Shown here piece after piece: positions 26,039 to 34,520 of a stretch of 64,000 bases of DNA. Made by a program: the position numbers and the translations under genes. The number at the start of each line of letters is the position of its first letter. The first letter of the stretch is position 1. This DNA comes from Nostoc sp. NMS8. Lineage in GTDB: Bacteria; Cyanobacteriota; Cyanobacteriia; Cyanobacteriales; Nostocaceae. The stretch covers positions 62,001 to 126,000 of the forward strand of contig NZ_JABXKK010000089.1 in the NCBI RefSeq assembly GCF_017115045.1, written 5' to 3'. The notes beneath the pieces were generated by a model. The model had not been told where the DNA came from. It did not search any database and worked only from the letters and a program-made list of their open reading frames with translations.

Positions 26039-26782
26039 TTAGAGAATTTGTGACAAAAATTTGCGTGTTCTTTCTTCTTTGGGGTTGTTGAAAAATGCGT
26101 CAGGGGTGGCTGACTCGACGAGGAAACCGCTATCCATAAGAATAACTCGGTCAGCCACTTCACGGGCGAATCCAACTTCGTGGGTGACAACTACCATTGT
26201 CATTCCATCACGGGCAAGACCTCGCATTACATCCAAAACTTCTCGTACCATTTCTGGATCTAAGGCTGAGGTGGGTTCGTCAAACAGCATAATTTTGGGT
26301 TGCATAGCTAAAGCACGTGCGATCGCAACTCGTTGCTGTTGTCCACCAGATAACTGTCCTGGATATTTTTCCGCCTGTTCTAAAATTCCCACTCTTTCTA
26401 AGAGTTGCATTGCCAATTTTTCGGTCTTTGCCTTTGGCGATCGCCGTACCCAAATTGGTGCTAAAGAGATATTTTGCAGTACTGTCAGATGAGGAAATAA
26501 ATTAAATTGCTGAAATACCATTCCCACCTCTTTGCGAATAGTTTCAATATTTCGCAAGTCATGACTGAGAGTAATGCCGTCGATTTCAATTCTTCCCTGT
26601 TGGTATTCTTCTAAAGCATTAAATGTGCGGATAAAGGTAGATTTACCGGAACCAGATGGTCCCATTAGCACTACTACTTCTCCACGATTGACTGTCAAGC
26701 TCACACCCTGGAGAGCATGGAACTTTCCATACCACTTGTGAACATCTTCAGCAATAATTATTGACGCTTGTTTTGTTGTCAC
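26039..26782 (-). CDS. bgtA: Amino-acid ABC transporter ATPase
   Basis: 247 aa. Walker A GPSGSGKST (about residues 40-48), Q-loop MVFQQFNLFPHLTV, signature LSGGQQQRVAIARAL and Walker B IMLFDEPTSALDP are intact, followed by the H-loop VVVTHE. The family is the polar-amino-acid GlnQ/AapP type. It is last in the order natF-natG-natH-ATPase, which matches the Anabaena N-II uptake system, whose ATPase is BgtA and is shared with a second importer there. The gene lies 192 bp beyond natH. The specific name rests on synteny and is less sure than the role. Confidence 0.93.
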   Translation of the reverse strand: MTTKQASIIIAEDVHKWYGKFHALQGVSLTVNRGEVVVLMGPSGSGKSTFIRTFNALEEYQQGRIEIDGITLSHDLRNIETIRKEVGMVFQQFNLFPHLTVLQNISLAPIWVRRSPKAKTEKLAMQLLERVGILEQAEKYPGQLSGGQQQRVAIARALAMQPKIMLFDEPTSALDPEMVREVLDVMRGLARDGMTMVVVTHEVGFAREVADRVILMDSGFLVESATPDAFFNNPKEERTRKFLSQIL

Positions 26783-26974
26783 AGATTTACACCTCCGAAT
26801 TTTTTAGTAAATTAGCGATGTCTCGCTACAAGCTGATGAAATGAATATCAAATAATTGCTGATTACTGACTAAATAAGGTAAAATTTAAAGATTAAAAGG
26901 AGTCAGAATACTAGAACCATTCTAAATTCTGGCTCTTATTTTTCTGTGAGTATTTATTTTTTAAAATCTCTAAA

Positions 26975-28126
26975 CTACTGATTCAACTGTTTTTCTAATT
27001 GCCGAGAAGCTAACGACATGGAGTAACAAAATACCCAGTAAATAAATCCAATAAATAGATAAACTTCTGCATAGCGGCCGAGAAATTGTGGTTGTGCCAA
27101 TATTGAACGGGCAATACCTGTAAGTTCCACTAATCCTACCAAAGATAAGAGTGAAGTGTCTTTAAATAAGCCAATAAATTGACCAACGATCGCAGGAATA
27201 ACACTACGTAAGGCTTGAGGTAGGACAATTAATATCACTACTAAAGGTGTATTAAAACCTAGTGCTTTCGCAGCTTCAATTTGCCCGCGAGGAATTGATT
27301 GGAGTCCTCCACGGACGTTTTCTGCCATATATGCGGCACTAAATAGTACTAGTCCAGCAATTGCTCTTAATACCCGATCTAGACGCACATCTGCTGATAA
27401 AAACAAGGGAAGCATTACCTGAGCTAAGAACAAAATTCCAATCAGTGGTACTCCCCTAATAATTTCGATATACAGGATAGAAAACCAATGGACTACAGGC
27501 AAATTGCTTGTGCGCCCTAAAGCTAGTAAAACCCCAATAGGAAAGGAAAGTACAATACTCACTGCTGCCATTAGTAAGGTAAGTAGCAAACCGTTCCACA
27601 AATTTGTAGGTACAGGCTGCAATCCGAATCCACCACCAATTAGCCATAAAATTATCGGGAAAGATAATAACCATAATAGGGAAAGCCAAGGAGTTAGTAC
27701 CTTAGTAAACTTTCCTCCAATGCCAAAACCTGCAAATACTAAAACTGCAATTAACAATAACCAAAGGCGGGATGTAAAATCCAGTGGTAAAACAACTAAC
27801 AAAACGCCGATGATGAAAGCAAACAAAGCAATTCCCCGCTTTGTTAACTGTTGTTTACTAAAGAATACACCGCCAGTTATAGCGCCTAAAGTCGAAGCGA
27901 TCGCTAGCACAATCCAAGTTCGCCAATATAGCGTTTGCGGAAATCTACCAACTAGAAATAAACGTAAATTAACCTGAATTATCGCCCATTGTGCTTGAGT
28001 AGTTGCCCAAGTTATAATTCCTCGCACTACCCAAAACAGAAATACTAAACAGACAACAGTTAACAAGCTGTTATACCAAGTACTAAACAGGTTTTTACGG
28101 AGCCAAGTTAATTTGTCATTATTCAT
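26975..28126 (-). CDS. natH: Amino-acid ABC transporter permease, NatH type
   Basis: 383 aa. About eight hydrophobic segments. The membrane-bound EAA loop (QIEAAKALGFNTPLVVILIVLP) is the ATPase contact. FxVGLxxT-like GLLLTLLMAAVSIVLSFPIGVLLALGR marks the start of the permease core. The long N-terminal part (about 1-170, four extra segments) is typical of the AapM-like permease of general amino-acid importers. It is the second permease and pairs with natG. A 174-bp spacer with repeats separates the two. The transporter would import polar and acidic amino acids, helping to recover those lost from filaments. Confidence 0.9.
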   Translation of the reverse strand: MNNDKLTWLRKNLFSTWYNSLLTVVCLVFLFWVVRGIITWATTQAQWAIIQVNLRLFLVGRFPQTLYWRTWIVLAIASTLGAITGGVFFSKQQLTKRGIALFAFIIGVLLVVLPLDFTSRLWLLLIAVLVFAGFGIGGKFTKVLTPWLSLLWLLSFPIILWLIGGGFGLQPVPTNLWNGLLLTLLMAAVSIVLSFPIGVLLALGRTSNLPVVHWFSILYIEIIRGVPLIGILFLAQVMLPLFLSADVRLDRVLRAIAGLVLFSAAYMAENVRGGLQSIPRGQIEAAKALGFNTPLVVILIVLPQALRSVIPAIVGQFIGLFKDTSLLSLVGLVELTGIARSILAQPQFLGRYAEVYLFIGFIYWVFCYSMSLASRQLEKQLNQ

Positions 28127-28139
28127 TTGTCATTAGTCA

Positions 28140-28265
28140 TTAGTCATTGGTCATTGGTCAAAACTCATATTTCAACCTTAAAGGTGCAACTTCCGAGTTC
28201 AAAGGCGCAACTTCCGAGTTCAGAGGCTCAACTTCCGAGTTCAGAGGCTCAACTTCCGAGTTCAA
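28140..28265. repeat. Heptamer and 21-bp tandem repeats between natG and natH
   Basis: TCATTAG/TCATTGG heptamers (about 28133-28160) are followed by four near-identical 21-bp units, each with CAACTTCCGAGTTCA, at about 28184-28265. An open frame across them would encode a QLPSSEA-type repeat, but 21 is a multiple of three and this is a side effect. The repeats lie in the natG-natH spacer of an operon, so they may influence transcription or mRNA processing. Confidence 0.85.
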
Positions 28266-28300
28266 CTGGTTCCTTATCCCCCTCATCACCTTCATCACCC

Positions 28301-29227
28301 TTATCTTTCTTTAATTTGCACGCTGCGATTGAATAAATTCATCACTACAGAGATGGTCAAACTCAGGGTGAGATAGGTGAGAATAATCAGTAATATCACT
28401 TCTACGGCTTTCCCAGTTTGGTTAAAAGTGGTGGAGGCGACAAAATAAATATCGGGGTAGCCGATCGCGATCGCTAAACTGGTATTTTTGGTCAAATTCA
28501 GATATTGACTCGTTAACGGTGGAATGATTACCCGCAAAGCTTGGGGAAAAATTACCAACCGCATTACTAACCCTGGTTTTAATCCTAGCGATCGCGCTGC
28601 TTCCCATTGTCCCTTCGGTACTGATTGAATCCCACCTCGCACAATTTCTGCAATAAACGCACCTGTGTAGAAAGTTAATCCCAACAGCAACGTTGAAAAC
28701 TCTGGTGATAGGGTAAACCAAGGAAATTCTAAGCCATTTTGACTAACACCAATAAAACCCCAAAGGGATATCTTATTTTCTGTTTTGGGAAAACTGATAA
28801 AAACAGCAAAGTACCAAAACAGCAATTGCAGCAGTAAAGGCGTATTGCGGAAAACCTCTACATAAACCATCGTGATATTCCGCACCAGCCAGTTGTCTGA
28901 AAGTCGGGCAATCCCAGCACTTATCCCAACAATGGTTGTCAGAAAAATTCCTGCGATCGCCACCCGCAAGGAGTTAATTAACCCCACCCACAAAGCACGA
29001 CTGTAGGTATCAGTAGGTTTGTAGCTAATCAGCTTCTCGCCAATATCAAAAGATGCCTGTTGCTTCAGAAAATCAAATCCAAACGGAATACCTAATTGCC
29101 GCAAATTGCGCTTGAGATTACCCCACAGTATTACTACTACAACTACTGCTAAAAATACAGCAACTAATTGCAAAGCAATCCTCCAAAAACGGACATCACG
29201 CCATATAGACGGTTTTAAATTAGTCAT
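28301..29227 (-). CDS. natG: Amino-acid ABC transporter permease, NatG type
   Basis: 308 aa. Several hydrophobic segments; the permease core begins SRALWVGLINSLRVAIAGIF. The EAA loop GQWEAARSLGLKPGLVMRLV and LTKNTSLAIAIGYPDI are strongly conserved in the AapQ-like permease family. It follows natF by 39 bp and forms the first membrane subunit of the importer. The C-terminus NRSVQIKER ends just before the repeat-rich spacer to natH. Confidence 0.92.
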   Translation of the reverse strand: MTNLKPSIWRDVRFWRIALQLVAVFLAVVVVVILWGNLKRNLRQLGIPFGFDFLKQQASFDIGEKLISYKPTDTYSRALWVGLINSLRVAIAGIFLTTIVGISAGIARLSDNWLVRNITMVYVEVFRNTPLLLQLLFWYFAVFISFPKTENKISLWGFIGVSQNGLEFPWFTLSPEFSTLLLGLTFYTGAFIAEIVRGGIQSVPKGQWEAARSLGLKPGLVMRLVIFPQALRVIIPPLTSQYLNLTKNTSLAIAIGYPDIYFVASTTFNQTGKAVEVILLIILTYLTLSLTISVVMNLFNRSVQIKER

Positions 29228-29266
29228 TAGTCATTTCTCCCCCTGCCTCCCCTGTCCCCTGCCCTT

Positions 29267-30355
29267 CTACCGGAACGGCGGAGAATAAAGCAGTCCGTTT
29301 TTGTTCCAGAGTTGATTTTGACCACGAGCTAGATTCAGTTTTGTCTTGGGGCCGAGGTTGCGATCGTAAATTTCGGCGTAGTTACCAACGTGTTTAATTA
29401 TTCTGGCTGCGAAATCGTTAGTTAAGCCGAGTCCTTCGCCAAGATTACCTTCGGTTCCTAAAAAGCGCTTAATATCTGGATCGGTACTAGTAGCGAACTG
29501 ACCTATATTCTGGGAAGTAATGCCCAATTCTTCGGCTTTTACTAAAGAATAAACCACCCACTTAACAGCATCACTCCACTTAGCATCCCCTTTAGCAACT
29601 GCTGGCGCAAGGGGTTCTGAAGAGATCACTTCGTTGAGAATCACGTTATCTTCTGGTTTGGGTAAAATTGTACCCCGCGAAACTAATGCTGAACGATCAG
29701 CTGTAATCCCGTCGCAACGACCTTCAGTATAAGTAGCAAAGGTAACGTTAACGTCTTCAAATACAACGGGTTTGTAAGTGATGCCCCTTTTCCGCATTTG
29801 GTCTGCTAAGTTCTGTTCGGTAGTAGTTCCAGTTTGAACGCAGATGGCTTTATTCTTGAGGTCTGCCAGGGACTTAATGTTACTACTTTTGCGAACCATG
29901 ATGGCTTGTCCGTCGTAAAAGACCACAGGTGCAAATTCTAGACCTACTGTGGTTCCGCGACTAAGTGTCCAGGTAGTATTGCGGCTGAGAATGTCTACTT
30001 CTCCAGTTTGCAAAGCTGTAAACCGCTCTTTGGAATTGAGATTGCGAAATTCTACTGCATCTGGCTTATCAAACAAAGCTGCGGCGATCGCTCGACAAAC
30101 ATCTACATCGATGCCACTGTATTTACCATCGGTTCCCACAAAGCTAAACCCTGGCACTTCACCACTGACACCGCAAATTATCTGGCCACGTCTTTTAATG
30201 TTATTCCAGCGATTTTGATTTTCTGGTGCAGCTGGAGTACTGCCTGGAGTGCCGGGTGTACTTGCTGTTTGTCCTGAATCTCCACCACAAGCCGCGATCG
30301 CAAAAACTAAAGGTGCGATCGCTAAAATTAAAGCTGATTTACGCATGAACTTCAT
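29267..30355 (-). CDS. natF: Amino-acid ABC transporter substrate-binding protein
   Basis: 362 aa. The N-terminus (MKFMRKSALILAIAPLVFAIAACG) is a lipoprotein signal with lipobox IAAC. An Ala/Pro/Thr/Ser-rich linker follows, then the solute-binding fold (RGQIICGVSGEVPGFSF; KYSGIDVDVCRAIAAALF; VDILSRNTTWTLSRG). The AapJ-like sequence fits a general L-amino-acid receptor. It heads natF-natG-natH-bgtA. The Anabaena N-II system with this gene order takes up acidic and neutral polar amino acids. Two in-frame ATGs near the start (residues 1 and 4) are both possible. Confidence 0.92.
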   Translation of the reverse strand: MKFMRKSALILAIAPLVFAIAACGGDSGQTASTPGTPGSTPAAPENQNRWNNIKRRGQIICGVSGEVPGFSFVGTDGKYSGIDVDVCRAIAAALFDKPDAVEFRNLNSKERFTALQTGEVDILSRNTTWTLSRGTTVGLEFAPVVFYDGQAIMVRKSSNIKSLADLKNKAICVQTGTTTEQNLADQMRKRGITYKPVVFEDVNVTFATYTEGRCDGITADRSALVSRGTILPKPEDNVILNEVISSEPLAPAVAKGDAKWSDAVKWVVYSLVKAEELGITSQNIGQFATSTDPDIKRFLGTEGNLGEGLGLTNDFAARIIKHVGNYAEIYDRNLGPKTKLNLARGQNQLWNKNGLLYSPPFR

Positions 30356-30954
30356 AAATTACTAGATCAAAGAATTGTATTGCTCACTACAATCATTTAG
30401 TGAAAACAATTTGTTGCTTGTAATATAAAACTGTACCAGCCTATGTGCTATGTTTATTCACTTTTAAAAGCGGTAATTGAAGTTTTTATTTATATATTCA
30501 AAAGCCTCGGATGCTATGGGGAAATTATCTCAACTTGGCTTCAGCTTTCAAGTTTGATTAAAAATGCTGTCATCATACTCGATCTAACAACACACTCATT
30601 AAACCTAGAAGAAAATATTAAAACTTAAGTCAATTAGTGCTATATCCATCACTGACTAAGATTTGAAAAATAGTGATTATCGCTTCTTTAAGAATGAGCT
30701 AATGAACAAAAATCCTTCAAAAAATGTCATTCACAACGCCGAACGATCATCTATTTTTCTTATCTTTGCAATGCCCAACACTCAGGAATTGTGGACTGGG
30801 ATATTTTTGCTAATGCCCAATCCCCAATCCCCAGTACCCAATCCCCTTGCACACTTCTATGCAATCAGAAGTATCCACACCAACCCAAACAACTACCCCT
30901 AGCAGGTTAAACTAGGTCTGGTAACAACTGCTCCACGTTCCTTATGAGGCTTTT
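30356..30954. other. 599-bp intergenic stretch, no supported gene
   Basis: This contains the leader of natF on the minus strand and the upstream region of the YbjN gene on the plus strand. Short frames here lack known motifs. Degenerate CCCAATCCCC heptamers occur around 30770-30850. No RNA or riboswitch was recognised. Confidence 0.5.
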
Positions 30955-31512
30955 ATGGGAGCTAACCTCGAACAGATTGCCAACTATTTAGACAACCTTG
31001 GTTGGGACTACCGTTTTGATGATGAAGAAGACCGAATTATAACAGGTGTGGAGGCTGACAACCTAGAAGATTTCCTAATAGTTGTCCAGTTGGATGAAGA
31101 AGGAAAATTTTTTCGGGTATTTGCCCCTCAAGTTCTGGCAGGAATCCAAGACCATCCTCACAAGGGAGTTATCCTACAGACGATGCTTGCCATTTCTTGG
31201 GAAACCAAAATGTTGCAATGGGAATATGACCCATCTGATGGTGAAATCCGTGCCATTATTGAGTTTCCTCTAGAAGACTCGATTCTTACAGAAAAGCAAT
31301 TTCACCGTTGTCTGAGTGGGTTAATTCAGATTGTAGATGGCATAGCGATACCTCGCCTAAAAGAAGTGATGGCAACAGGTCTCGATCCAGGGAATATAGA
31401 ACTTGGGGAAAGACTGTTACTCAGTATCCAAGAAGAAGCCCCAGGATTGTTAGATTTACTAGAAAAAGCAATGGAAGCGCGAAAAAAGCGAGGAAGTTTT
31501 CCTATTGAGTGA
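30955..31512 (+). CDS. YbjN-domain protein
   Basis: 185 aa, soluble. The N-terminus (MGANLEQIANYLDNLGWDYRFDDEEDRIITG) and the middle strands fit the YbjN/CesT-like fold, also called bacterial sensory-transduction regulator. The C-terminal helix (PGLLDLLEKAMEARKKRG) is basic. The role is unknown; related proteins can act as chaperone-like or signalling adaptors. It is followed by a DUF3318 gene on the same strand. Confidence 0.8.
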   Translation: MGANLEQIANYLDNLGWDYRFDDEEDRIITGVEADNLEDFLIVVQLDEEGKFFRVFAPQVLAGIQDHPHKGVILQTMLAISWETKMLQWEYDPSDGEIRAIIEFPLEDSILTEKQFHRCLSGLIQIVDGIAIPRLKEVMATGLDPGNIELGERLLLSIQEEAPGLLDLLEKAMEARKKRGSFPIE

Positions 31513-31590
31513 GACGGATCATCACTTAAATAGCTATACTCCAAAGTGATACCCTCACTATATACATGAAATTTTCTGGGGCTGGATATT

Positions 31591-32235
31591 ATGACATCCT
31601 ACGCAACCTCCTCTGCCAAAGCGGAAATGAGTGAACTACGGCGGTTGAAAGGCTTATTACCGCCAGAATTGCAAAGCTGGGTTACGGTTGAAGGCACAAC
31701 TGAAGTCAATCCACCCCTGGTTCGCTGCGAAGAAATTGGTAAAGACCAGGTAGAAATTCAAATTGACTTGGTGAAATGGGATGCCCTCGCAATGGATCAG
31801 CGTAATCTGCTGTTCTGGCATGAAGTTGCTCGCGTTCAAAATGACACAATTCCCAAAGATGGTTGGGAAATGGCAGCACTAGCCATCGGTTTAGGTGGTG
31901 CTGTAGGCGAATTGTGGGTACAAGATGGATTGCTGCTGGTATTAGCTTTGTCGCTTTGTGGTGTGTCAGGCTGGCGACTGTACCAAAAGAATAGTGGGGA
32001 AAAGCAACTAAGAGAATTGCTCAATGCTGATGAGAAAGCGATCGCATTGGCAACTCGTTTTGGTTATAGCCTCCCCAATGCCTACAAGAGTCTTGGTAGC
32101 GCCTTAAAAACCCTGATTGACAATACTCCTAGTAAGCGCCAACGGTCAAAATACGAAGCAAGACTCTCTGCCCTCAAACGCAGTGCCAATAAGGCAAAAG
32201 CTAAATCTAAAACTCCAGATGAGGACTCACTGTAA
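31591..32235 (+). CDS. DUF3318 membrane-associated protein
   Basis: 214 aa. A soluble N-terminal part (SELRRLKGLLPPELQSWV) contains the conserved LLFWHEVARVQND and is followed by a hydrophobic region (about 90-130, including ELWVQDGLLLVLALSLCGVSGWRLY). The basic C-terminal tail (about 175-214) has many Lys and Ala residues. This matches the cyanobacterial DUF3318 family of unknown function. The HExxR-like HEVAR has no proven metal-binding role. It lies 78 bp after the YbjN gene. Confidence 0.8.
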   Translation: MTSYATSSAKAEMSELRRLKGLLPPELQSWVTVEGTTEVNPPLVRCEEIGKDQVEIQIDLVKWDALAMDQRNLLFWHEVARVQNDTIPKDGWEMAALAIGLGGAVGELWVQDGLLLVLALSLCGVSGWRLYQKNSGEKQLRELLNADEKAIALATRFGYSLPNAYKSLGSALKTLIDNTPSKRQRSKYEARLSALKRSANKAKAKSKTPDEDSL

Positions 32236-32237
32236 TT

Positions 32238-32268
32238 AGTTAGGAGTTAGGAGTTAGGAGTTAGGAGT
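32238..32268. repeat. Tandem heptamer (GTTAGGA)n
   Basis: Four consecutive GTTAGGA-type units follow the DUF3318 stop codon, an STRR repeat. The convergent queE gene ends at 32353. No terminator hairpin is obvious here. Confidence 0.8.
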
Positions 32269-32352
32269 GAAATCCAAACTTCAAACTCCTCATTCCTCGC
32301 TCCTCACCAAATCTTACTTTTTTCTTGACTACATCTTTATCAAAATCAAATT

Positions 32353-33150
32353 TTACAACTGGTTCAGCATTTTATGCGTCTGGGGGATCACACGGACATG
32401 TTTGATAAACCCCTTCATCAAAGCTTGCCAGGTCAAAACTTGATCGCTGGAAGGCGCAAGCACGGGTATTGGTGAAAATTGTTCTGACACTGCCAAAGGC
32501 GTAACAGGTTGTAAAAATACTGAGATATCTGGACTAACCTCTGCCACCAAGGAAGCTGAACGTTCCAACTCGGCGGGATCTGTGTTTTGAGACACAATTA
32601 TCTTGACAAAAACATTTAAATATGAGTCATAACATAACTGGAGAGATTTACTATGTTCTTGCCAATGACTTTCGCCGCTAACACTGGGCAATTTGAAATC
32701 CATGCCTACGGAGTCTAAGTAGGGGAGAATCATTGCTAGTTGTTCTGGGCGATGTCCGCCAGTTTCCAAGTATATAGGTAGGCCAGTTATGGCTCGCACT
32801 TGGGGTAGAAACTGCGTTAAAAATGGGGCATGAAGAAGTGGTTCGCCTCCAGTTAAGCTAATGCTATCGTGTAGACAAGGTAGATTTTGCTGTTCCACCC
32901 ATTCGAGTAATATGGGTAATGGGACAGGGTTAGAGTATATTTCAAAGTCGCGCAATCCAGGCGATCGCTCTATCCGACAAGTAGCAGGTGCATTCCAAGT
33001 GTGGGCACTATCACAAAACTGACAGCGCAAATCACACAAAGCAAAACGAATAAATATCTGACGTGTCCCTACATTCAGTCCTTCCCCTTGAATGGCAGAA
33101 AAGACCTCAATCAGACGTGCGGTAGGTGTAACCGTATTTTTAGCAATCAT
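32353..33150 (-). CDS. queE: 7-carboxy-7-deazaguanine synthase (queuosine pathway)
   Basis: 265 aa. The radical-SAM cysteines occur as CDLRCQFC (Cx3Cx2C), after IQGEGLNVGTRQIFIRFAL. The glycine-rich SLTGGEPLLH and the strand YLETGGHRPEQL fit QueE, which converts 6-carboxytetrahydropterin to CDG. CDG is the precursor of queuosine and of deazaguanine DNA modifications. No other queuosine gene is in the window. Confidence 0.9.
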   Translation of the reverse strand: MIAKNTVTPTARLIEVFSAIQGEGLNVGTRQIFIRFALCDLRCQFCDSAHTWNAPATCRIERSPGLRDFEIYSNPVPLPILLEWVEQQNLPCLHDSISLTGGEPLLHAPFLTQFLPQVRAITGLPIYLETGGHRPEQLAMILPYLDSVGMDFKLPSVSGESHWQEHSKSLQLCYDSYLNVFVKIIVSQNTDPAELERSASLVAEVSPDISVFLQPVTPLAVSEQFSPIPVLAPSSDQVLTWQALMKGFIKHVRVIPQTHKMLNQL

Positions 33151-33349
33151 AAAATGAGAGCAACGCGATCGCGCTGCGTCGACACAACAGCAAGGATGTT
33201 TTTTGGCTTCTTGTTCTATTGTGAATCGTCGCTAGCGATCTCCAATCTCAGCCCCGGTAAATAGCAATTAGTCCTAATTACTACTAATTCTGATATTTAG
33301 GTTAGGTAATTTTGTAGGACAAAATAATGTTTGGCAGATTACATTATAC

Positions 33350-34399
33350 ATGGCAACGAAAGTGCAGAGCTTCATGACTAGCCAACCGACAGAGGTCGAT
33401 TTTCCAGTTAATTCCCTAAACGACACCGCTATAGTGCAGGTGCCGACGCGGTTAAGTGTGCTGGAGGCTTTAGGCTTTAAGCAAACCTGCCAAGGCTTAA
33501 TCCAGACCAATCCACATCCCAAGCACATCATCATTGACTTTCACCAAACTACTTTTATGGATAGTAGTGGTTTAGGTGCCCTGGTCAGTAATTTTAAATC
33601 CGCTCAAGCGAAAGAGATTACATTAACACTGCGGAATGTAACACCTCAGGTAATGGCAGTCTTAAAACTCACGGGATTGGATCAAGTTTTTCCCCTTGAA
33701 TCTGTGGCTGATGGGTCGCTAATAGAACCAGAAGACTTAGTAGATAATCGGAAGACAACTCCCCGTAAAGTAGAGCCTTTACCCGCTACTCACCCTTCTG
33801 TGGCATCTTGGATGAAACGGTTCTTAGATATCATCGGGTCAACAGTCGGTTTATTAATTACAGGAGTTTTGTTTATTCCCATTGCGATCGCTATTCAAAT
33901 TAACGATCCTGGTCCCATTTTATTTAGTCACACCCGTTGTGGTTGGATGGGGAAGCGGTTTGAGATTTGGAAATTCCGCTCTATGTGTGTGGATGCGGAA
34001 GCGAAGAAATCCCAAGTTAAAAACCAAGTGCAAGGTGCTTTTTTCAAGAATGAGAATGACCCCAGAATTACCAAGGTAGGGCGCTTTTTACGGCGAACTA
34101 GTCTTGATGAATTACCGCAATTTTGGAACGTCCTCAAAGGAGAAATGAGTTTAGTAGGCACTCGACCACCGACACCCGATGAAGTGGAACGCTATGAAGT
34201 ACCGGAGTGGCAACGTTTAGATGTGAAACCCGGTATGACTGGCGAATGGCAAGTAAACGGCCGTTCTACAGTCCGTAGTTTTGAAGATGTAATTCGTCTG
34301 GATTTGCAGTATCAAAAAAATTGGAGTTTGGTGTACGATTTAAAGCTAATTTTCAAAACTATAGCTATTCTGTTTAATAGAAACAGTGGTGCTGTTTAG
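33350..34399 (+). CDS. STAS domain fused to a bacterial sugar transferase
   Basis: 349 aa. An N-terminal STAS domain (about 20-115) has the anti-anti-sigma loop FMDSSGLGALVSNF with serines in the phosphorylation position. A linker (about 120-150) joins it to a polyprenol-phosphate sugar transferase (about 155-345) that has one membrane helix (GSTVGLLITGVLFIPIAIAI) and the catalytic blocks KFRSMCVDAE, FLRRTSLDELPQFWNVLKGE, LVGTRPP and GMTGEWQVNGRS. This initiates exopolysaccharide or glycan building by moving a sugar phosphate to a lipid carrier. The STAS domain suggests control by a serine kinase/phosphatase switch. No other polysaccharide gene is adjacent. Confidence 0.9.
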   Translation: MATKVQSFMTSQPTEVDFPVNSLNDTAIVQVPTRLSVLEALGFKQTCQGLIQTNPHPKHIIIDFHQTTFMDSSGLGALVSNFKSAQAKEITLTLRNVTPQVMAVLKLTGLDQVFPLESVADGSLIEPEDLVDNRKTTPRKVEPLPATHPSVASWMKRFLDIIGSTVGLLITGVLFIPIAIAIQINDPGPILFSHTRCGWMGKRFEIWKFRSMCVDAEAKKSQVKNQVQGAFFKNENDPRITKVGRFLRRTSLDELPQFWNVLKGEMSLVGTRPPTPDEVERYEVPEWQRLDVKPGMTGEWQVNGRSTVRSFEDVIRLDLQYQKNWSLVYDLKLIFKTIAILFNRNSGAV

Positions 34400-34460
34400 C
34401 TAATTATCCTTATTCACAATTTTTTGGTAACTCTCAACTCTCACAATAATTCTTAAATAC

Positions 34461-34485
34461 ACCCAAGCCCATAATGGGCTTGGGT
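34461..34485. terminator. Bidirectional hairpin terminator
   Basis: ACCCAAGCCC-ATAAT-GGGCTTGGGT is a perfect 10-bp stem with a 5-nt loop followed by AAATTTTATGTTTCT. It lies between the convergent sugar-transferase and GTPase genes and could end both transcripts. Confidence 0.85.
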
Positions 34486-34520
34486 AAATTTTATGTTTCT
34501 ACAGCACCAAGTAAGTGAAA

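Noticed and set aside
28127..28336. Small gene with QLPSSEA repeats
   Set aside because: It is a translation of 21-bp repeats in the natG-natH spacer and overlaps the natG end; no start site or homology supports it.
30443..30902. Two short genes upstream of the YbjN gene
   Set aside because: Low complexity, STRR repeats and no motif; they look like chance frames.
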